From positions 1 to 64,000 of the forward strand of contig NZ_WTLB01000006.1 of NCBI RefSeq assembly GCF_011378855.1: a DNA stretch of 64,000 nt, written 5' to 3'. This stretch comes from Pseudoalteromonas sp. Z1A8. GTDB lineage: Bacteria > Pseudomonadota > Gammaproteobacteria > Enterobacterales > Alteromonadaceae. The notes below the pieces were generated by a model. The model saw nothing but the letters and a program-made list of their open reading frames with translations. It was not told the origin of the DNA and did no database searches. Below, piece by piece: positions 51,570 to 61,246 of the stretch (positions are counted from its first letter, which is position 1; the number at the start of each line of letters is the position of its first letter). The translations under genes and the position numbers were made by a program.

Positions 51570-54500
51570 ATGAGCGAATCAATACAACAAAAACAAACAG
51601 GGTTAATTGCCTATTTTGCTAATAATTCAGTAGCCGCTAATTTAATGATGTTTTTTATCATGATTATGGGGGCTATAAGCTACTTTACGATTCAGCGCCA
51701 AATGTTTCCTAATATAGAGATTAACTACATTAATATTGAGGCTAATTACCCAGGAGCCTCTCCTCAGGAAATAGAAGAAAGTATTCTTATAAAAGTTGAA
51801 GAGTCACTTAAAGATATAACAGAAATTAAAAAAGGCGTGTATCGCGCATTTAGAAATGGCGGTACGGCAAGCCTCGAAATAAATACCGATGCAGAACTTA
51901 CCGACGTACTTGATAAAGTAAAGTTACGTATAGATGGCATTGCGACTTTTCCAGCGGGTATGGAGCCGGTCACCATAAGTCAGGTTGAGTTTAGACAAGA
52001 TGTAATAGGCATGACACTGGTTGCTGATTTGCCGCTTACGGAGCTTAAGCCGATAGCAAACCAAATAGAGGATGAGTTGCTGCAGCTATCGAATGTATCT
52101 TTGGTTGTAAACGATGTACCGCTAGATGAAATTGCTATTGAAATAGAGCCCGATACGCTTCGCCAATATAATTTAACCCTTAGTGATGTTATGGATGCGG
52201 TACGCCGTTACTCAGCTAACTTTTCGGCGGGGCAGCTAAAAACAGACGCAGGCGTTATTTCTGTTCGAATAGAAAATCAGTTTTACTCAGGTGATGAATT
52301 TAGACAAATTCCGGTAAAAATTGGTGAGTATGGCGCTAAAGTATTACTGCAAGATATTGCCGTAATTAAAGATCAGTTTACTGAAGGTGAGCGCTACTTT
52401 AAGTTTAATGGCGAAAACGCGGTGTACTTATCGGTTAAAGCAACGCAAGAGCAAAACATGATCCCAGTTGCGGATTCGGTGAAAGCATTTATTGATCAAA
52501 AAAATAAGCAGCTACCGCCAGGTATTAGGTTAGAGCCATTAATGGACATGACCTACTACCTAAATGCTCGCCTTGATATGATGAAGGCTAACTTGTTTCA
52601 AGGTGCAATTTTAGTAGCAATTATGTTGTCGTTGTTCTTGCGCTTTAAACTCGCGCTTTGGGTAATGATTGGCTTACCGGTTTGTTTTTTAGGGGCCATG
52701 ATGATGATGCCGTTATTTGGCATTAGTATTAATATTATTTCGTTATTTGCGTTTATTATGGTGCTCGGCATAGTGGTGGATGATGCCATAGTGATAGGGG
52801 AAGCCGCCTATACCGAAGTTGAAAAAAGCGGTGGTGGCGTTGAAAACGTGGTGCGCGGAGCAAACCGCGTCGCAACCCCTGCAACCTTTGGTGTATTAAC
52901 AACAATTGCTGTGTTTGCCCCATTCACAATGTCGAGTGGACCAGAAAGCGCCTTCTTTTATGGTATAGCCGTTGTGGTTATGCTGTGCTTGGCGTTTAGT
53001 CTCGTTGAGTCAAAACTAATTTTACCTGCACATATTGCGCATACAAACTTTTCGCCAATTAAAAAAGGTGGCTGGCGCGATCGCTTCAATACGCGCTTTT
53101 TTGGTTTCGTAAATGGCCCGTATAAACGTTTTATTGCGAAATGTGTAGATTGGCGCTGGACCGTTTTGTTTGCCTTTATTGCTATGTTTATAATAAGCAT
53201 TTCGCTTATTACCTCAAATAAAGTGCGCACCGTACCTACTCCTAAAGTACCGCACGACTTTCCGCAAATACAAGTTGAAATGAACGATAACGTTTCTGAT
53301 TTACAAACTATTGCGGCTATTCGTGAAATAGAAGCCATGGTACTTAGAGTGGATGAAGAAACTGAGCGTGAGTTTGGTCAAAAAATTATTCGTGATGTAT
53401 TGGTATTTAACCAAGGCAGAACTGAGTCGCAATTACTTGCGCCATTGGTTGACGAAGATTCACGTCCATACAATGCATTTGAACTTTCGCGTCGCTGGCG
53501 TGAAGCTATGCCGACTATTGCTGGTATTAAGTCGTTAACTATTCAAGACGATGTTGGTGGCGGCGGCGGTAATGGCGGCGGCGAGTTTGGCTATTTACTG
53601 TATGGCTCAGACATCGATACTTTAAATCAAGCAGGTCGTCGTTTTATTCAATTACTTCAGCAGCAAACGGGGTTGTTTGATATTAGTTCAACTATCGACC
53701 CTGCAAGCAAAGAAGTACAAATGAGTCTTAAACCAGTTGCATACGATTTAGGCTTAGATTTGGCAGATATTGCAAACCAAGTGGGTGCTAGTTTTTATGG
53801 TGGCGAAGCACAGCGCGTCATCCGAAACGGTGAAGAAGTACGTGTAATGGTACGTTACCCTAAACTGACTCGAGAAGCATTTTCATCGCTTAAACACACC
53901 GTTGTTACTACACCGCAAGGTCGAGAAGTATTACTTGGCGATGTAGTAGAATTAACAGAAACGCCAGGAATTAGCTATATACGTCGCGAAGGCGGTTATC
54001 GTACCGTGTATGTTTATGGCAATATTGATGAAGAGCAAATTGAGCCAGGTGAAGTAGTTAAGCAAGTAAAAGAAAACTTACTGCCACAGTTAATAGAAGA
54101 ATTCCCAAGTGTTAAATCAGAACTTGGTGGTGCAATAGAAGAGCAGCAAGCTCAAGCTAATGAGCAAATAATGTTTTTTATTGGCGGGATGATTTTAGTA
54201 TACATACTGCTAGCTGTACCGCTTAAAAGTTATTCGCAACCGCTTATTGTAATGTCGGTTATTCCGTTTAGTTTAACCGGGGCTATTTGGGGTCATTACT
54301 GGTTTGATTTAGATATGAGCTTAATGTCGGGATTTGGCTTAATTGCCGCAGCAGGTGTTGTTATAAATGACTCACTTGTAATGACCGATTACGTTAACCA
54401 AGTTCGCCGCGAAGGTGTTAGCGTTAAAAATGCAGTAATAGAAGCTGGTTGTGCCCGTTTTAGAGCAATACTATTAACGTCGATAACAACCTTTGCTGGT

Positions 54501-54692
54501 GTATTACCTATTATGTTTGAAACAAGCCTGCAGGCTAAGTTTGTAATACCAATGGCAGTAGCGCTTGGCTTTGCAGTTATGTTTGCAACGTTAATAACGC
54601 TTATATTAGTACCGTGTTTATATATTATTTTAGGTGATATTGGTGCGGTGTTTAAGCGCCCATTTAAAGGTCGAGCTGCTAAAGTCTCGTAG
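51570..54692 (+). CDS. RND-family efflux transporter (AcrB/Hydrophobe-amphiphile type)
   Basis: A 1040-residue inner-membrane pump with 12 TM segments in two halves and large periplasmic loops. The TM4 region carries the family pair of aspartates (ALVVDDA-like, here VLGIVVDDAIVIGEAAY), which couples proton flow. A glycine-rich insert GGGGGNGGGEFG (about residues 661-672) opens the second periplasmic loop. It exports drugs or other amphiphiles out of the cell with the adjacent MFP and an unlinked TolC-type channel. The substrate is unknown. Confidence 0.94.
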   Translation: MSESIQQKQTGLIAYFANNSVAANLMMFFIMIMGAISYFTIQRQMFPNIEINYINIEANYPGASPQEIEESILIKVEESLKDITEIKKGVYRAFRNGGTASLEINTDAELTDVLDKVKLRIDGIATFPAGMEPVTISQVEFRQDVIGMTLVADLPLTELKPIANQIEDELLQLSNVSLVVNDVPLDEIAIEIEPDTLRQYNLTLSDVMDAVRRYSANFSAGQLKTDAGVISVRIENQFYSGDEFRQIPVKIGEYGAKVLLQDIAVIKDQFTEGERYFKFNGENAVYLSVKATQEQNMIPVADSVKAFIDQKNKQLPPGIRLEPLMDMTYYLNARLDMMKANLFQGAILVAIMLSLFLRFKLALWVMIGLPVCFLGAMMMMPLFGISINIISLFAFIMVLGIVVDDAIVIGEAAYTEVEKSGGGVENVVRGANRVATPATFGVLTTIAVFAPFTMSSGPESAFFYGIAVVVMLCLAFSLVESKLILPAHIAHTNFSPIKKGGWRDRFNTRFFGFVNGPYKRFIAKCVDWRWTVLFAFIAMFIISISLITSNKVRTVPTPKVPHDFPQIQVEMNDNVSDLQTIAAIREIEAMVLRVDEETEREFGQKIIRDVLVFNQGRTESQLLAPLVDEDSRPYNAFELSRRWREAMPTIAGIKSLTIQDDVGGGGGNGGGEFGYLLYGSDIDTLNQAGRRFIQLLQQQTGLFDISSTIDPASKEVQMSLKPVAYDLGLDLADIANQVGASFYGGEAQRVIRNGEEVRVMVRYPKLTREAFSSLKHTVVTTPQGREVLLGDVVELTETPGISYIRREGGYRTVYVYGNIDEEQIEPGEVVKQVKENLLPQLIEEFPSVKSELGGAIEEQQAQANEQIMFFIGGMILVYILLAVPLKSYSQPLIVMSVIPFSLTGAIWGHYWFDLDMSLMSGFGLIAAAGVVINDSLVMTDYVNQVRREGVSVKNAVIEAGCARFRAILLTSITTFAGVLPIMFETSLQAKFVIPMAVALGFAVMFATLITLILVPCLYIILGDIGAVFKRPFKGRAAKVS

Positions 54693-54719
54693 ATAAAAAT
54701 ATAAAAATATAAAGTATAA

Positions 54720-54756
54720 AAAAAGCACTGACCGTTATTAACGCTCAGTGCTTTTT
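54720..54756. terminator. Bidirectional terminator between RND and cytochrome genes
   Basis: AAAAAGCACTGA / TCAGTGCTTTTT arms, with an inner CGTT/AACG stem and a 3-base loop. T runs on both strands serve the convergent genes. Confidence 0.88.
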
Positions 54757-54795
54757 ATTATCTATTTATTGTTGCTAGGTTAGCTACAGCAATAA

Positions 54796-55248
54796 TTAAT
54801 CTTTAAATTGCTTATGGCAATCTTTACAGCCTTTAGCCCATGCGCCAAAAGCTTTACCAATTACGGCTTTATCGCCCGATTGAGCAGCTAACGCTAGCTT
54901 ATCTGCATTTGCTGCAAAAGCATTTGCTTTTTCAACGAAGGTTGCATTTTCGGCCCAAACAGCAGCAAGTGCAGCTGTGTCGCCTTTATCTGTTCCTTCG
55001 TAAAACGCTTCCCATGGCATTTTTGAAAGTGCAGCAGCGTTGTTAGCACGCATTTTAAATTGTTCTGCATCAAAAGGTACTTTACCTTTTAGCATTGCGC
55101 CCATGTCACCAATTTGCACTGAGATCATTGAAAACGCTGCTTGGCGGTATTCAATTGCATCACTTGGTTCTTTAAATGCAGAATTTGCCGATACGCTAAG
55201 TGCACATGTAGCTAATGCTATACCTGCTAATATTTTTTTAAATTTCAT
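54796..55248 (-). CDS. Cytochrome c' (class II) periplasmic heme protein
   Basis: A 150-residue exported protein (signal peptide ending near SVSANS) with a four-helix-bundle pattern and the C-terminal heme motif C141-K-D-C144-H145. An N-terminal methionine near residue 40 (SMISVQIGDMG) could be the sixth ligand as in cytochrome c-556 types. It is a small periplasmic electron carrier or NO-binding protein. It stands alone. Confidence 0.9.
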   Translation of the reverse strand: MKFKKILAGIALATCALSVSANSAFKEPSDAIEYRQAAFSMISVQIGDMGAMLKGKVPFDAEQFKMRANNAAALSKMPWEAFYEGTDKGDTAALAAVWAENATFVEKANAFAANADKLALAAQSGDKAVIGKAFGAWAKGCKDCHKQFKD

Positions 55249-55338
55249 AGTTTGCCCCTGTTGAATATTATTCCTAATTTAATATCTTGTATGTAACGTC
55301 ATTTTTATTCAAGCGAATACGATGGATTTAATGAAAAG

Positions 55339-55809
55339 TTAATCATTAATGCCTATATCGGCAAATATCATGCCTCGTCGCATGCTGCGGGTTGCTAAAA
55401 ACACTTCACCTAATAACGAAATAAATGCACAAATGAGCAGTGCCATTGCAGCTACAAAACAACAAGCAATGGTCACGCTTAAGTTAATTGATTGAATGTG
55501 CGACAAGAATAAAAACATAACCACAGCACATACAAGTAAGGCACTTAATACACTTAAACTAAAAGCAATATGTATACATCGAGATCGTTTTAATAAAGCG
55601 CGGAGTTCTGTTGCTAGCGACTTATTAAAATCGTCATCTGTATTTACTTTTAATCTTCGCTCCAATAAGCGCGCTCTGTCGGTAATTCGTGCTAAGCGAT
55701 TAGATAAAACACCTAAAGTTGCTGCTATACCTGTGATTAAAAATACGGGGGCAACGGCCGTTTGAATTACTTTTGCCATAGTTAAAATGTTAATTACTTC
55801 GCTATTCAT
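55339..55809 (-). CDS. DUF2721 membrane protein
   Basis: A 156-residue membrane protein of DUF2721: an N-terminal TM segment with AVAPVFLITGIAATLGVLSNRLARITDRARLLE (in part) and two further hydrophobic segments near residues 80-100 and 110-135. The function is not known. The gene is flanked by its own gaps. Confidence 0.88.
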   Translation of the reverse strand: MNSEVINILTMAKVIQTAVAPVFLITGIAATLGVLSNRLARITDRARLLERRLKVNTDDDFNKSLATELRALLKRSRCIHIAFSLSVLSALLVCAVVMFLFLSHIQSINLSVTIACCFVAAMALLICAFISLLGEVFLATRSMRRGMIFADIGIND

Positions 55810-56000
55810 TACTACCCTTAATCAGTTGAGCTTAAAAGTGATTTATATATTTACAGAGTACCTGATGTAGGCTTGTTAAGAAAAGAGGAATTACGTTGAT
55901 TTATTTTACATAGCTTCACAAACTAAATCACAATAAAGGCCATTTATAGGTATATTTAACTACTTAATAAAAAATAAAAATACAACAAGGACTTTGACTG

Positions 56001-58175
56001 ATGAAACGTACCCCATTTTCACTTGCTGCACTATCGCTCGCTATTTTAAGTGGCTGTAATCAAGCCCCTGAAGAAACTCAAAAAAATAATACGCAAGTTA
56101 AAACAACTCAAGTTGCACAAGCTATTGCACCGGTTGCTAAAAAAGTGCCGCACGAAATGACTATTCATGGTGATACACGTATAGATGATTACTATTGGCT
56201 ACGTGATGACGAACGTAAAGCGCCAGCGGTAATTAACTATTTAGAAGCTGAAAATACATACACTGATGCCATGCTTGCACACACTAAAACGCTGCAAAGT
56301 GAGTTGTTTGAAGAGCTAAAAGGGCGCATTCAAAAAGACGATGATTCAGTCCCAGTTAAAAGCGGTGATTATTTTTACTCAACGCAAACACGTGGCGATA
56401 ACGAATACACTACTTACTTACGCAGTAGCGATTTTGCAGGTACCGATCAGCAAGTTATTTTAGATGTAAATGAGCTTGCTAAAGATCACGATTATTATGC
56501 AGTAAGCGGTTTAGATGTAAGCCCGAATGGCAATTTAATGGCTTATGGTGAAGACACCGTTAGTCGTCGTATTTATAGCGTAAAAATAAAAGATTTAACT
56601 ACCGGTAAATTACTCGAAGACACACTTGAAGGCACCAACGGTGGCATTGTGTGGGCAAACGATAATAAAACGGTTTACTACATTAAAAAAGATTTACAAA
56701 CCTTGTTAGGCTACCAAGTGTATCGTCATACGCTAGGTACACCGCAAGCTGATGATGAGCTAATTTACGAAGAAACTGATACCAGTTACTACATGGGTAT
56801 GAGTAAAAGCAAAGACGAGTCAGAGATTTATATTTGGCACAGCAGCACGGCCGCATCAGGCGTATCGGTATTAAGTGCTGATGATGCTAAAGCAATGCCT
56901 AAGCGTTTAATTGAGCGCGAAGCAGGGCTTGAATATGAAATTTCTAAACTAGGGAATACTTACTACATTGTCACTAACTTAGATGCTGTAAATTTTCAGC
57001 TGATGAAAGTTGATATTGATAAAGCAGGCGACAAAGCTAATTGGCAAAGTGTGATCCCAGCGCGCGATGATATTAAACTCGAAGGCATTGATTTATTTAA
57101 TGACTACTTAGTTTATCAAGAACGTGAAATGGGCCAATCAAAGTTGATTGCGCGTGATTTAAAAACAGGTAAAGAGTTACCACTGAGCTTTAACGATAGC
57201 GCTTATACAATTGGTACTTATGGCAATAACGATATAGATAGCAGCACGTTACGTGTTTACTACACAAGCATGACTACACCAAGCTCGTCGTACGATGTAG
57301 ATTTAGCGACTGGCGATAAAGCGCTTCTTAAGCAACAGGTTGTGTTAGGTGATTTTGATGCTGACAATTACGCTTCAGAGCGTATTTTTGTAACAGCACG
57401 CGATGGCATAAAAGTACCGGTAAGCTTAGTTTACCGTAAAGATGCGTTTAAAAAAGATGGCACTAACCCGCTACTGCAATATGGTTATGGGTCGTACGGT
57501 GCAACCATGGATCCAACGTTCTCAAGCTCACGCTTGAGCTTATTAGACCGTGGTTTTGTATTTGCAATTGCCCATGTACGTGGCTCGCAAATGCTAGGTC
57601 GTCCTTGGTACGAAGACGGCAAGCTACTCACTAAAAAGAATACATTTAATGACTTTGTTGACGTAACCAAAGCATTGGTTTCTCAAAAGTATGGCGCAAA
57701 AGATGAAATATTTGCGTTAGGTGGCAGTGCTGGTGGCTTATTAATGGGCGCAGTAGCAAACCAAGCGCCTGAGCTTTATAAAGGGATGGTTGCTGCGGTA
57801 CCGTTTGTGGATGTAGTAACAACGATGCTTGATGCGAGTATTCCGCTTACAACAAATGAATACGGCGAATGGGGTAATCCTAACGAAAAAGCGTATTACG
57901 ATTACATGCTGTCTTACTCGCCATACGACCAAGTATCTAAGCAAGCGTACCCTAATATGCTGGTAACAACGGGTCTGCACGATTCACAAGTTCAATACTT
58001 TGAGCCTGCAAAATGGGTTGCTAAGCTTCGTGACTATAAAACTGATGACAATAAGTTATTGTTTAAAATAGATATGGAAGCAGGGCATGGCGGCGCATCG
58101 GGTCGCTTTAAACGCTTAGAAGATACCGCGCTAAACTATGCATTTATGCTTGATTTAGCGGGTATTAAAAAGTAA
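56001..58175 (+). CDS. Prolyl oligopeptidase family S9A lipoprotein (oligopeptidase B-like)
   Basis: A 724-residue serine peptidase with a lipoprotein signal (lipobox LSGC). An N-terminal beta-propeller (about residues 80-430) is followed by the alpha/beta-hydrolase domain. The catalytic triad is S576 (GGSAGG), D661 (GLHDSQV) and H696 (EAGHGG). It cleaves short peptides after proline or basic residues; membrane anchoring in the periplasm is unusual for the cytosolic PtrB but common in this group of marine bacteria. It is monocistronic with a terminator at 58203. Confidence 0.93.
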   Translation: MKRTPFSLAALSLAILSGCNQAPEETQKNNTQVKTTQVAQAIAPVAKKVPHEMTIHGDTRIDDYYWLRDDERKAPAVINYLEAENTYTDAMLAHTKTLQSELFEELKGRIQKDDDSVPVKSGDYFYSTQTRGDNEYTTYLRSSDFAGTDQQVILDVNELAKDHDYYAVSGLDVSPNGNLMAYGEDTVSRRIYSVKIKDLTTGKLLEDTLEGTNGGIVWANDNKTVYYIKKDLQTLLGYQVYRHTLGTPQADDELIYEETDTSYYMGMSKSKDESEIYIWHSSTAASGVSVLSADDAKAMPKRLIEREAGLEYEISKLGNTYYIVTNLDAVNFQLMKVDIDKAGDKANWQSVIPARDDIKLEGIDLFNDYLVYQEREMGQSKLIARDLKTGKELPLSFNDSAYTIGTYGNNDIDSSTLRVYYTSMTTPSSSYDVDLATGDKALLKQQVVLGDFDADNYASERIFVTARDGIKVPVSLVYRKDAFKKDGTNPLLQYGYGSYGATMDPTFSSSRLSLLDRGFVFAIAHVRGSQMLGRPWYEDGKLLTKKNTFNDFVDVTKALVSQKYGAKDEIFALGGSAGGLLMGAVANQAPELYKGMVAAVPFVDVVTTMLDASIPLTTNEYGEWGNPNEKAYYDYMLSYSPYDQVSKQAYPNMLVTTGLHDSQVQYFEPAKWVAKLRDYKTDDNKLLFKIDMEAGHGGASGRFKRLEDTALNYAFMLDLAGIKK

Positions 58176-58202
58176 TTAATATTTAAATAGATTTAACTCA
58201 AT

Positions 58203-58230
58203 AAGGTGCTTTTTAAGAAAGCACCTTTTT
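58203..58230 (+). terminator. Terminator of the S9 peptidase gene, overlapping the kinase 3' end
   Basis: AAGGTGCTTT / AAAGCACCTT arms with a 5-base loop and a T run on the plus strand. The right arm is also the last codons of the convergent kinase gene, so both genes share the structure. Confidence 0.85.
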
Positions 58231-59700
58231 TTGTGGCAAATTAAAGCTAAACATCGTGCCTTTACCAATTTCACTTTGTACGTAAATTTCGCTATCCATC
58301 AGTTTTAATAACCCTCTGCAAATAGCCAATCCTAAACCACCTTGCTGGCGCCCTTCTTTATTAGAATTACTTGCTTGGTAGTGCGGATCAAAAATAGCAT
58401 TCAGCTCATCTTCTTTTATGCCTACGCCCGTGTCTGATACATGCACAAATAGTTGATTATCGTCACTGCGTTTTACATGTACTGCAATGCTGCCTCCACG
58501 AGGGGTATGCCTAATTGCGTTATCAATTAAGTTGCTTAACACGCGCTCTAATTTAGCTATATCGGCAACCACAGGAAAATCACAAATCGCAGGTTCTACC
58601 GACAAACTAATGCCTTTTTTATCAACGGCTAAACTAAATTTTGCCATGCAATCGTAAATGAGTTCACCTAAATTAAAGGTTTCTTTATTTATACTTATTT
58701 CGCCGTTTTCTAAGTGAGCAAGCTCAAATATTTGCTCTATGAGTAGCTTTAATTGCCCGCAATTATTAAGCGATACCTGTAAGTATTCTTGCTGCTCTTG
58801 TTTACTTAACTGCTCGCCCGATTGATTTAATACTTCTAAAAACCCTTGCAAGGAGGCAAGTGGTGTACGTAGGTCGTGCGATAAGTGAGTTAGTAACTCT
58901 TTGCGTTGTTTATCGCCTTGTTCAAGCGCTTTAAACTGCTCGTTAATACGGGTAAGCATGGCTTGAATACTTCGCCCTAAACTATGCACTTCATTACTTT
59001 TTTGCGTTGAATAATTACTTAGCTTTGTATCGGTAAGGCTGTAATTAGCCGCTTCTATATTACTAACATCGCGCGCTAAGCGCTGAATTGGATTGGTAAA
59101 AAATCGCAGTAAAATTAGCATCGCAATAAATAAAAATGCAAGTGCAGAGCCAAGCCATAAAGCGGCAAGCCATAACTTATCATTGTTTTTTACCGTGCTT
59201 AGTGAGGTGTCGTAAGCCTCACCACCAATAATGACATATAAATAGCCTTGTAACTTATCGTGATTAAATACTGGCGCGGCTGAAAATATTTTTTGTTGCT
59301 CTTTATTACGAGGGTTATCACCATAAATAGGTGTAGCGCTTGAATCGTTAATCAGTCTTTTTAAAGGCGTTAAACTAATATGCGTGCGTTTAACTTTTCC
59401 TGGCTTTGCTGAGTAAGTAAGAATTTTTCCGGTTTCGTCTACAAAATAAAATTCAAACGCCGGGCCTAATAACATCAAGGTATGAAAGAGGTTTTCAAGC
59501 GCTTTGTAGTCGTAAACCCCCTCTTTTATTAATGGGTTATCTTGTACTAAATGCTCAGCTAACGCTAAGTGCAGATTTTGTTCGGCGTGGTGTTTTGAAG
59601 TCAGTTCTAATTGCTTGCTCCAGCCGTAAACAAGGGCGCAAATAAAACAAAAAATTACGACTAGCGATATAGCTAATTTTTGATACAAGGATAATTTCAT
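58213..59700 (-). CDS. Sensor histidine kinase
   Basis: A 495-residue membrane kinase with TM segments near residues 8-27 and 176-200, a periplasmic sensor between them, a HAMP linker (about 200-255), H275 in THLSHDLRTP and the ATPase domain with the D-T-G-V-G-I box and GGLGLAICRG. It lies 10 bases after the OmpR-type regulator gene and is its partner. The periplasmic region (FEFYFVDETGKILTYS) looks like a dCache/PAS-type sensor; the ligand is unknown. Confidence 0.92.
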   Translation of the reverse strand: MKLSLYQKLAISLVVIFCFICALVYGWSKQLELTSKHHAEQNLHLALAEHLVQDNPLIKEGVYDYKALENLFHTLMLLGPAFEFYFVDETGKILTYSAKPGKVKRTHISLTPLKRLINDSSATPIYGDNPRNKEQQKIFSAAPVFNHDKLQGYLYVIIGGEAYDTSLSTVKNNDKLWLAALWLGSALAFLFIAMLILLRFFTNPIQRLARDVSNIEAANYSLTDTKLSNYSTQKSNEVHSLGRSIQAMLTRINEQFKALEQGDKQRKELLTHLSHDLRTPLASLQGFLEVLNQSGEQLSKQEQQEYLQVSLNNCGQLKLLIEQIFELAHLENGEISINKETFNLGELIYDCMAKFSLAVDKKGISLSVEPAICDFPVVADIAKLERVLSNLIDNAIRHTPRGGSIAVHVKRSDDNQLFVHVSDTGVGIKEDELNAIFDPHYQASNSNKEGRQQGGLGLAICRGLLKLMDSEIYVQSEIGKGTMFSFNLPQKKVLS

Positions 59701-59710
59701 AATAGGTGTC

Positions 59711-60436
59711 TTAATTGAGTTGGCTAGGGTTTAGTTTGTAACCAACACCCCAAACGGTTTCGATAATAGGCGCTTGTTGGTGTTCTTCTAGCTTGGCACG
59801 TAATCGGTTGATATGTGAATTAACCGTATGCTCGTAGCCACTATGCTGATAACCCCATACTTTATCGAGTAATTGCTGGCGACTAAAAACATGATTAGGG
59901 TGGCGTGCAAAGTAAACGAGTAAATCAAATTCGGTGGCGGTAAGGTTAAGTGCTTGCTTTCCCAAATACACTTGGTGCGAACTAAATTCTATATTGAGTG
60001 AGCCTACATTTAGTGTTTGTTCGCTATCAATGGGGGAGTTGTCGTTATTTTGGCTAGCGAGTAGCTGTGCTCTGTGGCGTAATTGGGTTTTTACTCTGGC
60101 TTGTAATTCGCGTGCAAAAAAGGGTTTGCAAATATAATCATCGGCGCCCATTTCAAGGCCAATAACTCTGTCCATATCGCTACTAAGCGCGGTGAGTAAA
60201 ATAACGGAGGTAGTAGGGTAATGCTCTTTTATTTTTCGGCATAAGCTCAAACCATCCATTTGGGGTAAGTTTATATCGAGTAAAATAAGTCCGTAGGGAT
60301 GCTTAGCTATTTTTTTTAAGGCAAGTTCTGCGCTTACAACATGATCAACATGTAAGTTAAGCGACGTTAGCTGTGTGGTAATTAACTTACCTATTTCTCT
60401 GTCATCTTCTACTACTAATATTTTTTCGTGACGCAT
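59711..60436 (-). CDS. OmpR-family response regulator
   Basis: A 241-residue regulator with a receiver domain (phospho-acceptor D54 in LLDINLPQMDG) and a C-terminal winged helix (NLTATEFDLLVYFARHPNHVFSRQQLLDKVWG in part). It is co-transcribed with the kinase and lies 62 bases after two spondin-domain genes on the same strand, so these secreted proteins are candidate targets. Confidence 0.94.
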   Translation of the reverse strand: MRHEKILVVEDDREIGKLITTQLTSLNLHVDHVVSAELALKKIAKHPYGLILLDINLPQMDGLSLCRKIKEHYPTTSVILLTALSSDMDRVIGLEMGADDYICKPFFARELQARVKTQLRHRAQLLASQNNDNSPIDSEQTLNVGSLNIEFSSHQVYLGKQALNLTATEFDLLVYFARHPNHVFSRQQLLDKVWGYQHSGYEHTVNSHINRLRAKLEEHQQAPIIETVWGVGYKLNPSQLN

Positions 60437-60498
60437 GTATTACCTCGTAAAAAGGGGGGCATCCATGCTCCCTTACTTCCCCATTACAAGCTGGAACG

Positions 60499-61242
60499 TT
60501 ACTGCGTGCGCGTAATTACTATTTTCGATACTGGGTTATCAAACTTATGTTCAACACCAAGTGCTGATGTAGATAATCCATCTTGATTTGAAACAATACC
60601 TGGATGCATTGTTATTATATCGGCTGTATCGTCACGTATTTCGTTAAATCCTTCACCGCTAGCGGCTGGACCTGGCACAGTTTCAGCTGTTTCTGTATTT
60701 GCTTCCGTACCCGCATCATAAGCAGTCGTAGTGCGTGATAACGAACCGCCAACTTCTAATGTTGATACATCTAAAGAACTAAGACCGGTAAATGCATCAT
60801 TTGTATTCCCAAGCATTGCAGCAAATGACAAATTAAGCGTTTCTTGATCTTCAACAGAAATAACTACTGTGGTTGTCTCACCAGGGCCAATGCCTCCTTC
60901 AGCTGAAACAGCAGCAAGCGCACTTTCGTAGCTTAGGTATTCTTCATTTGCGCCGCTTTCTGCGAGCATTTCTAAACCAACAGAAGCCGTTGTGCCGAAT
61001 GTCCAAGGTGCTTCATCGTCAAAAGCAATGACAGAGAGCGGTGATAAAGGCTGCCCAGCAGTTAAATTACTAAACGTAATTGTAAATTCGCTAATTACAA
61101 GTTCTACAACAATTGGTTCAACAACGACCGGCTCTTCTATTATTGGATCGTCATTATCGTTATCGCTACACGCTGCAAGTGTGGTTGCAAGTGCAAGCAC
61201 TAGTAGACTTTTTTTAAGGTTGTTAGCAGATGACATAATCAT
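60499..61242 (-). CDS. Spondin-domain lipoprotein
   Basis: A 247-residue protein with a lipoprotein signal (lipobox LAAC, followed by an aspartate/asparagine-rich linker SDNDNDDPIIEEP). The remaining domain (VISEFTITFSNLTAGQPLSPLSVIAFDDEAPWTF in part, GGIGPGETTTVVISV, AMLGNTNDAFTGL) is a spondin_N-type domain. Its paralogue lies 4 bases upstream. The function is unknown; spondin domains in bacteria are exported adhesion-like modules. Association with the two-component pair is by position. Confidence 0.85.
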   Translation of the reverse strand: MIMSSANNLKKSLLVLALATTLAACSDNDNDDPIIEEPVVVEPIVVELVISEFTITFSNLTAGQPLSPLSVIAFDDEAPWTFGTTASVGLEMLAESGANEEYLSYESALAAVSAEGGIGPGETTTVVISVEDQETLNLSFAAMLGNTNDAFTGLSSLDVSTLEVGGSLSRTTTAYDAGTEANTETAETVPGPAASGEGFNEIRDDTADIITMHPGIVSNQDGLSTSALGVEHKFDNPVSKIVITRTQ

Positions 61243-61246
61243 GATC

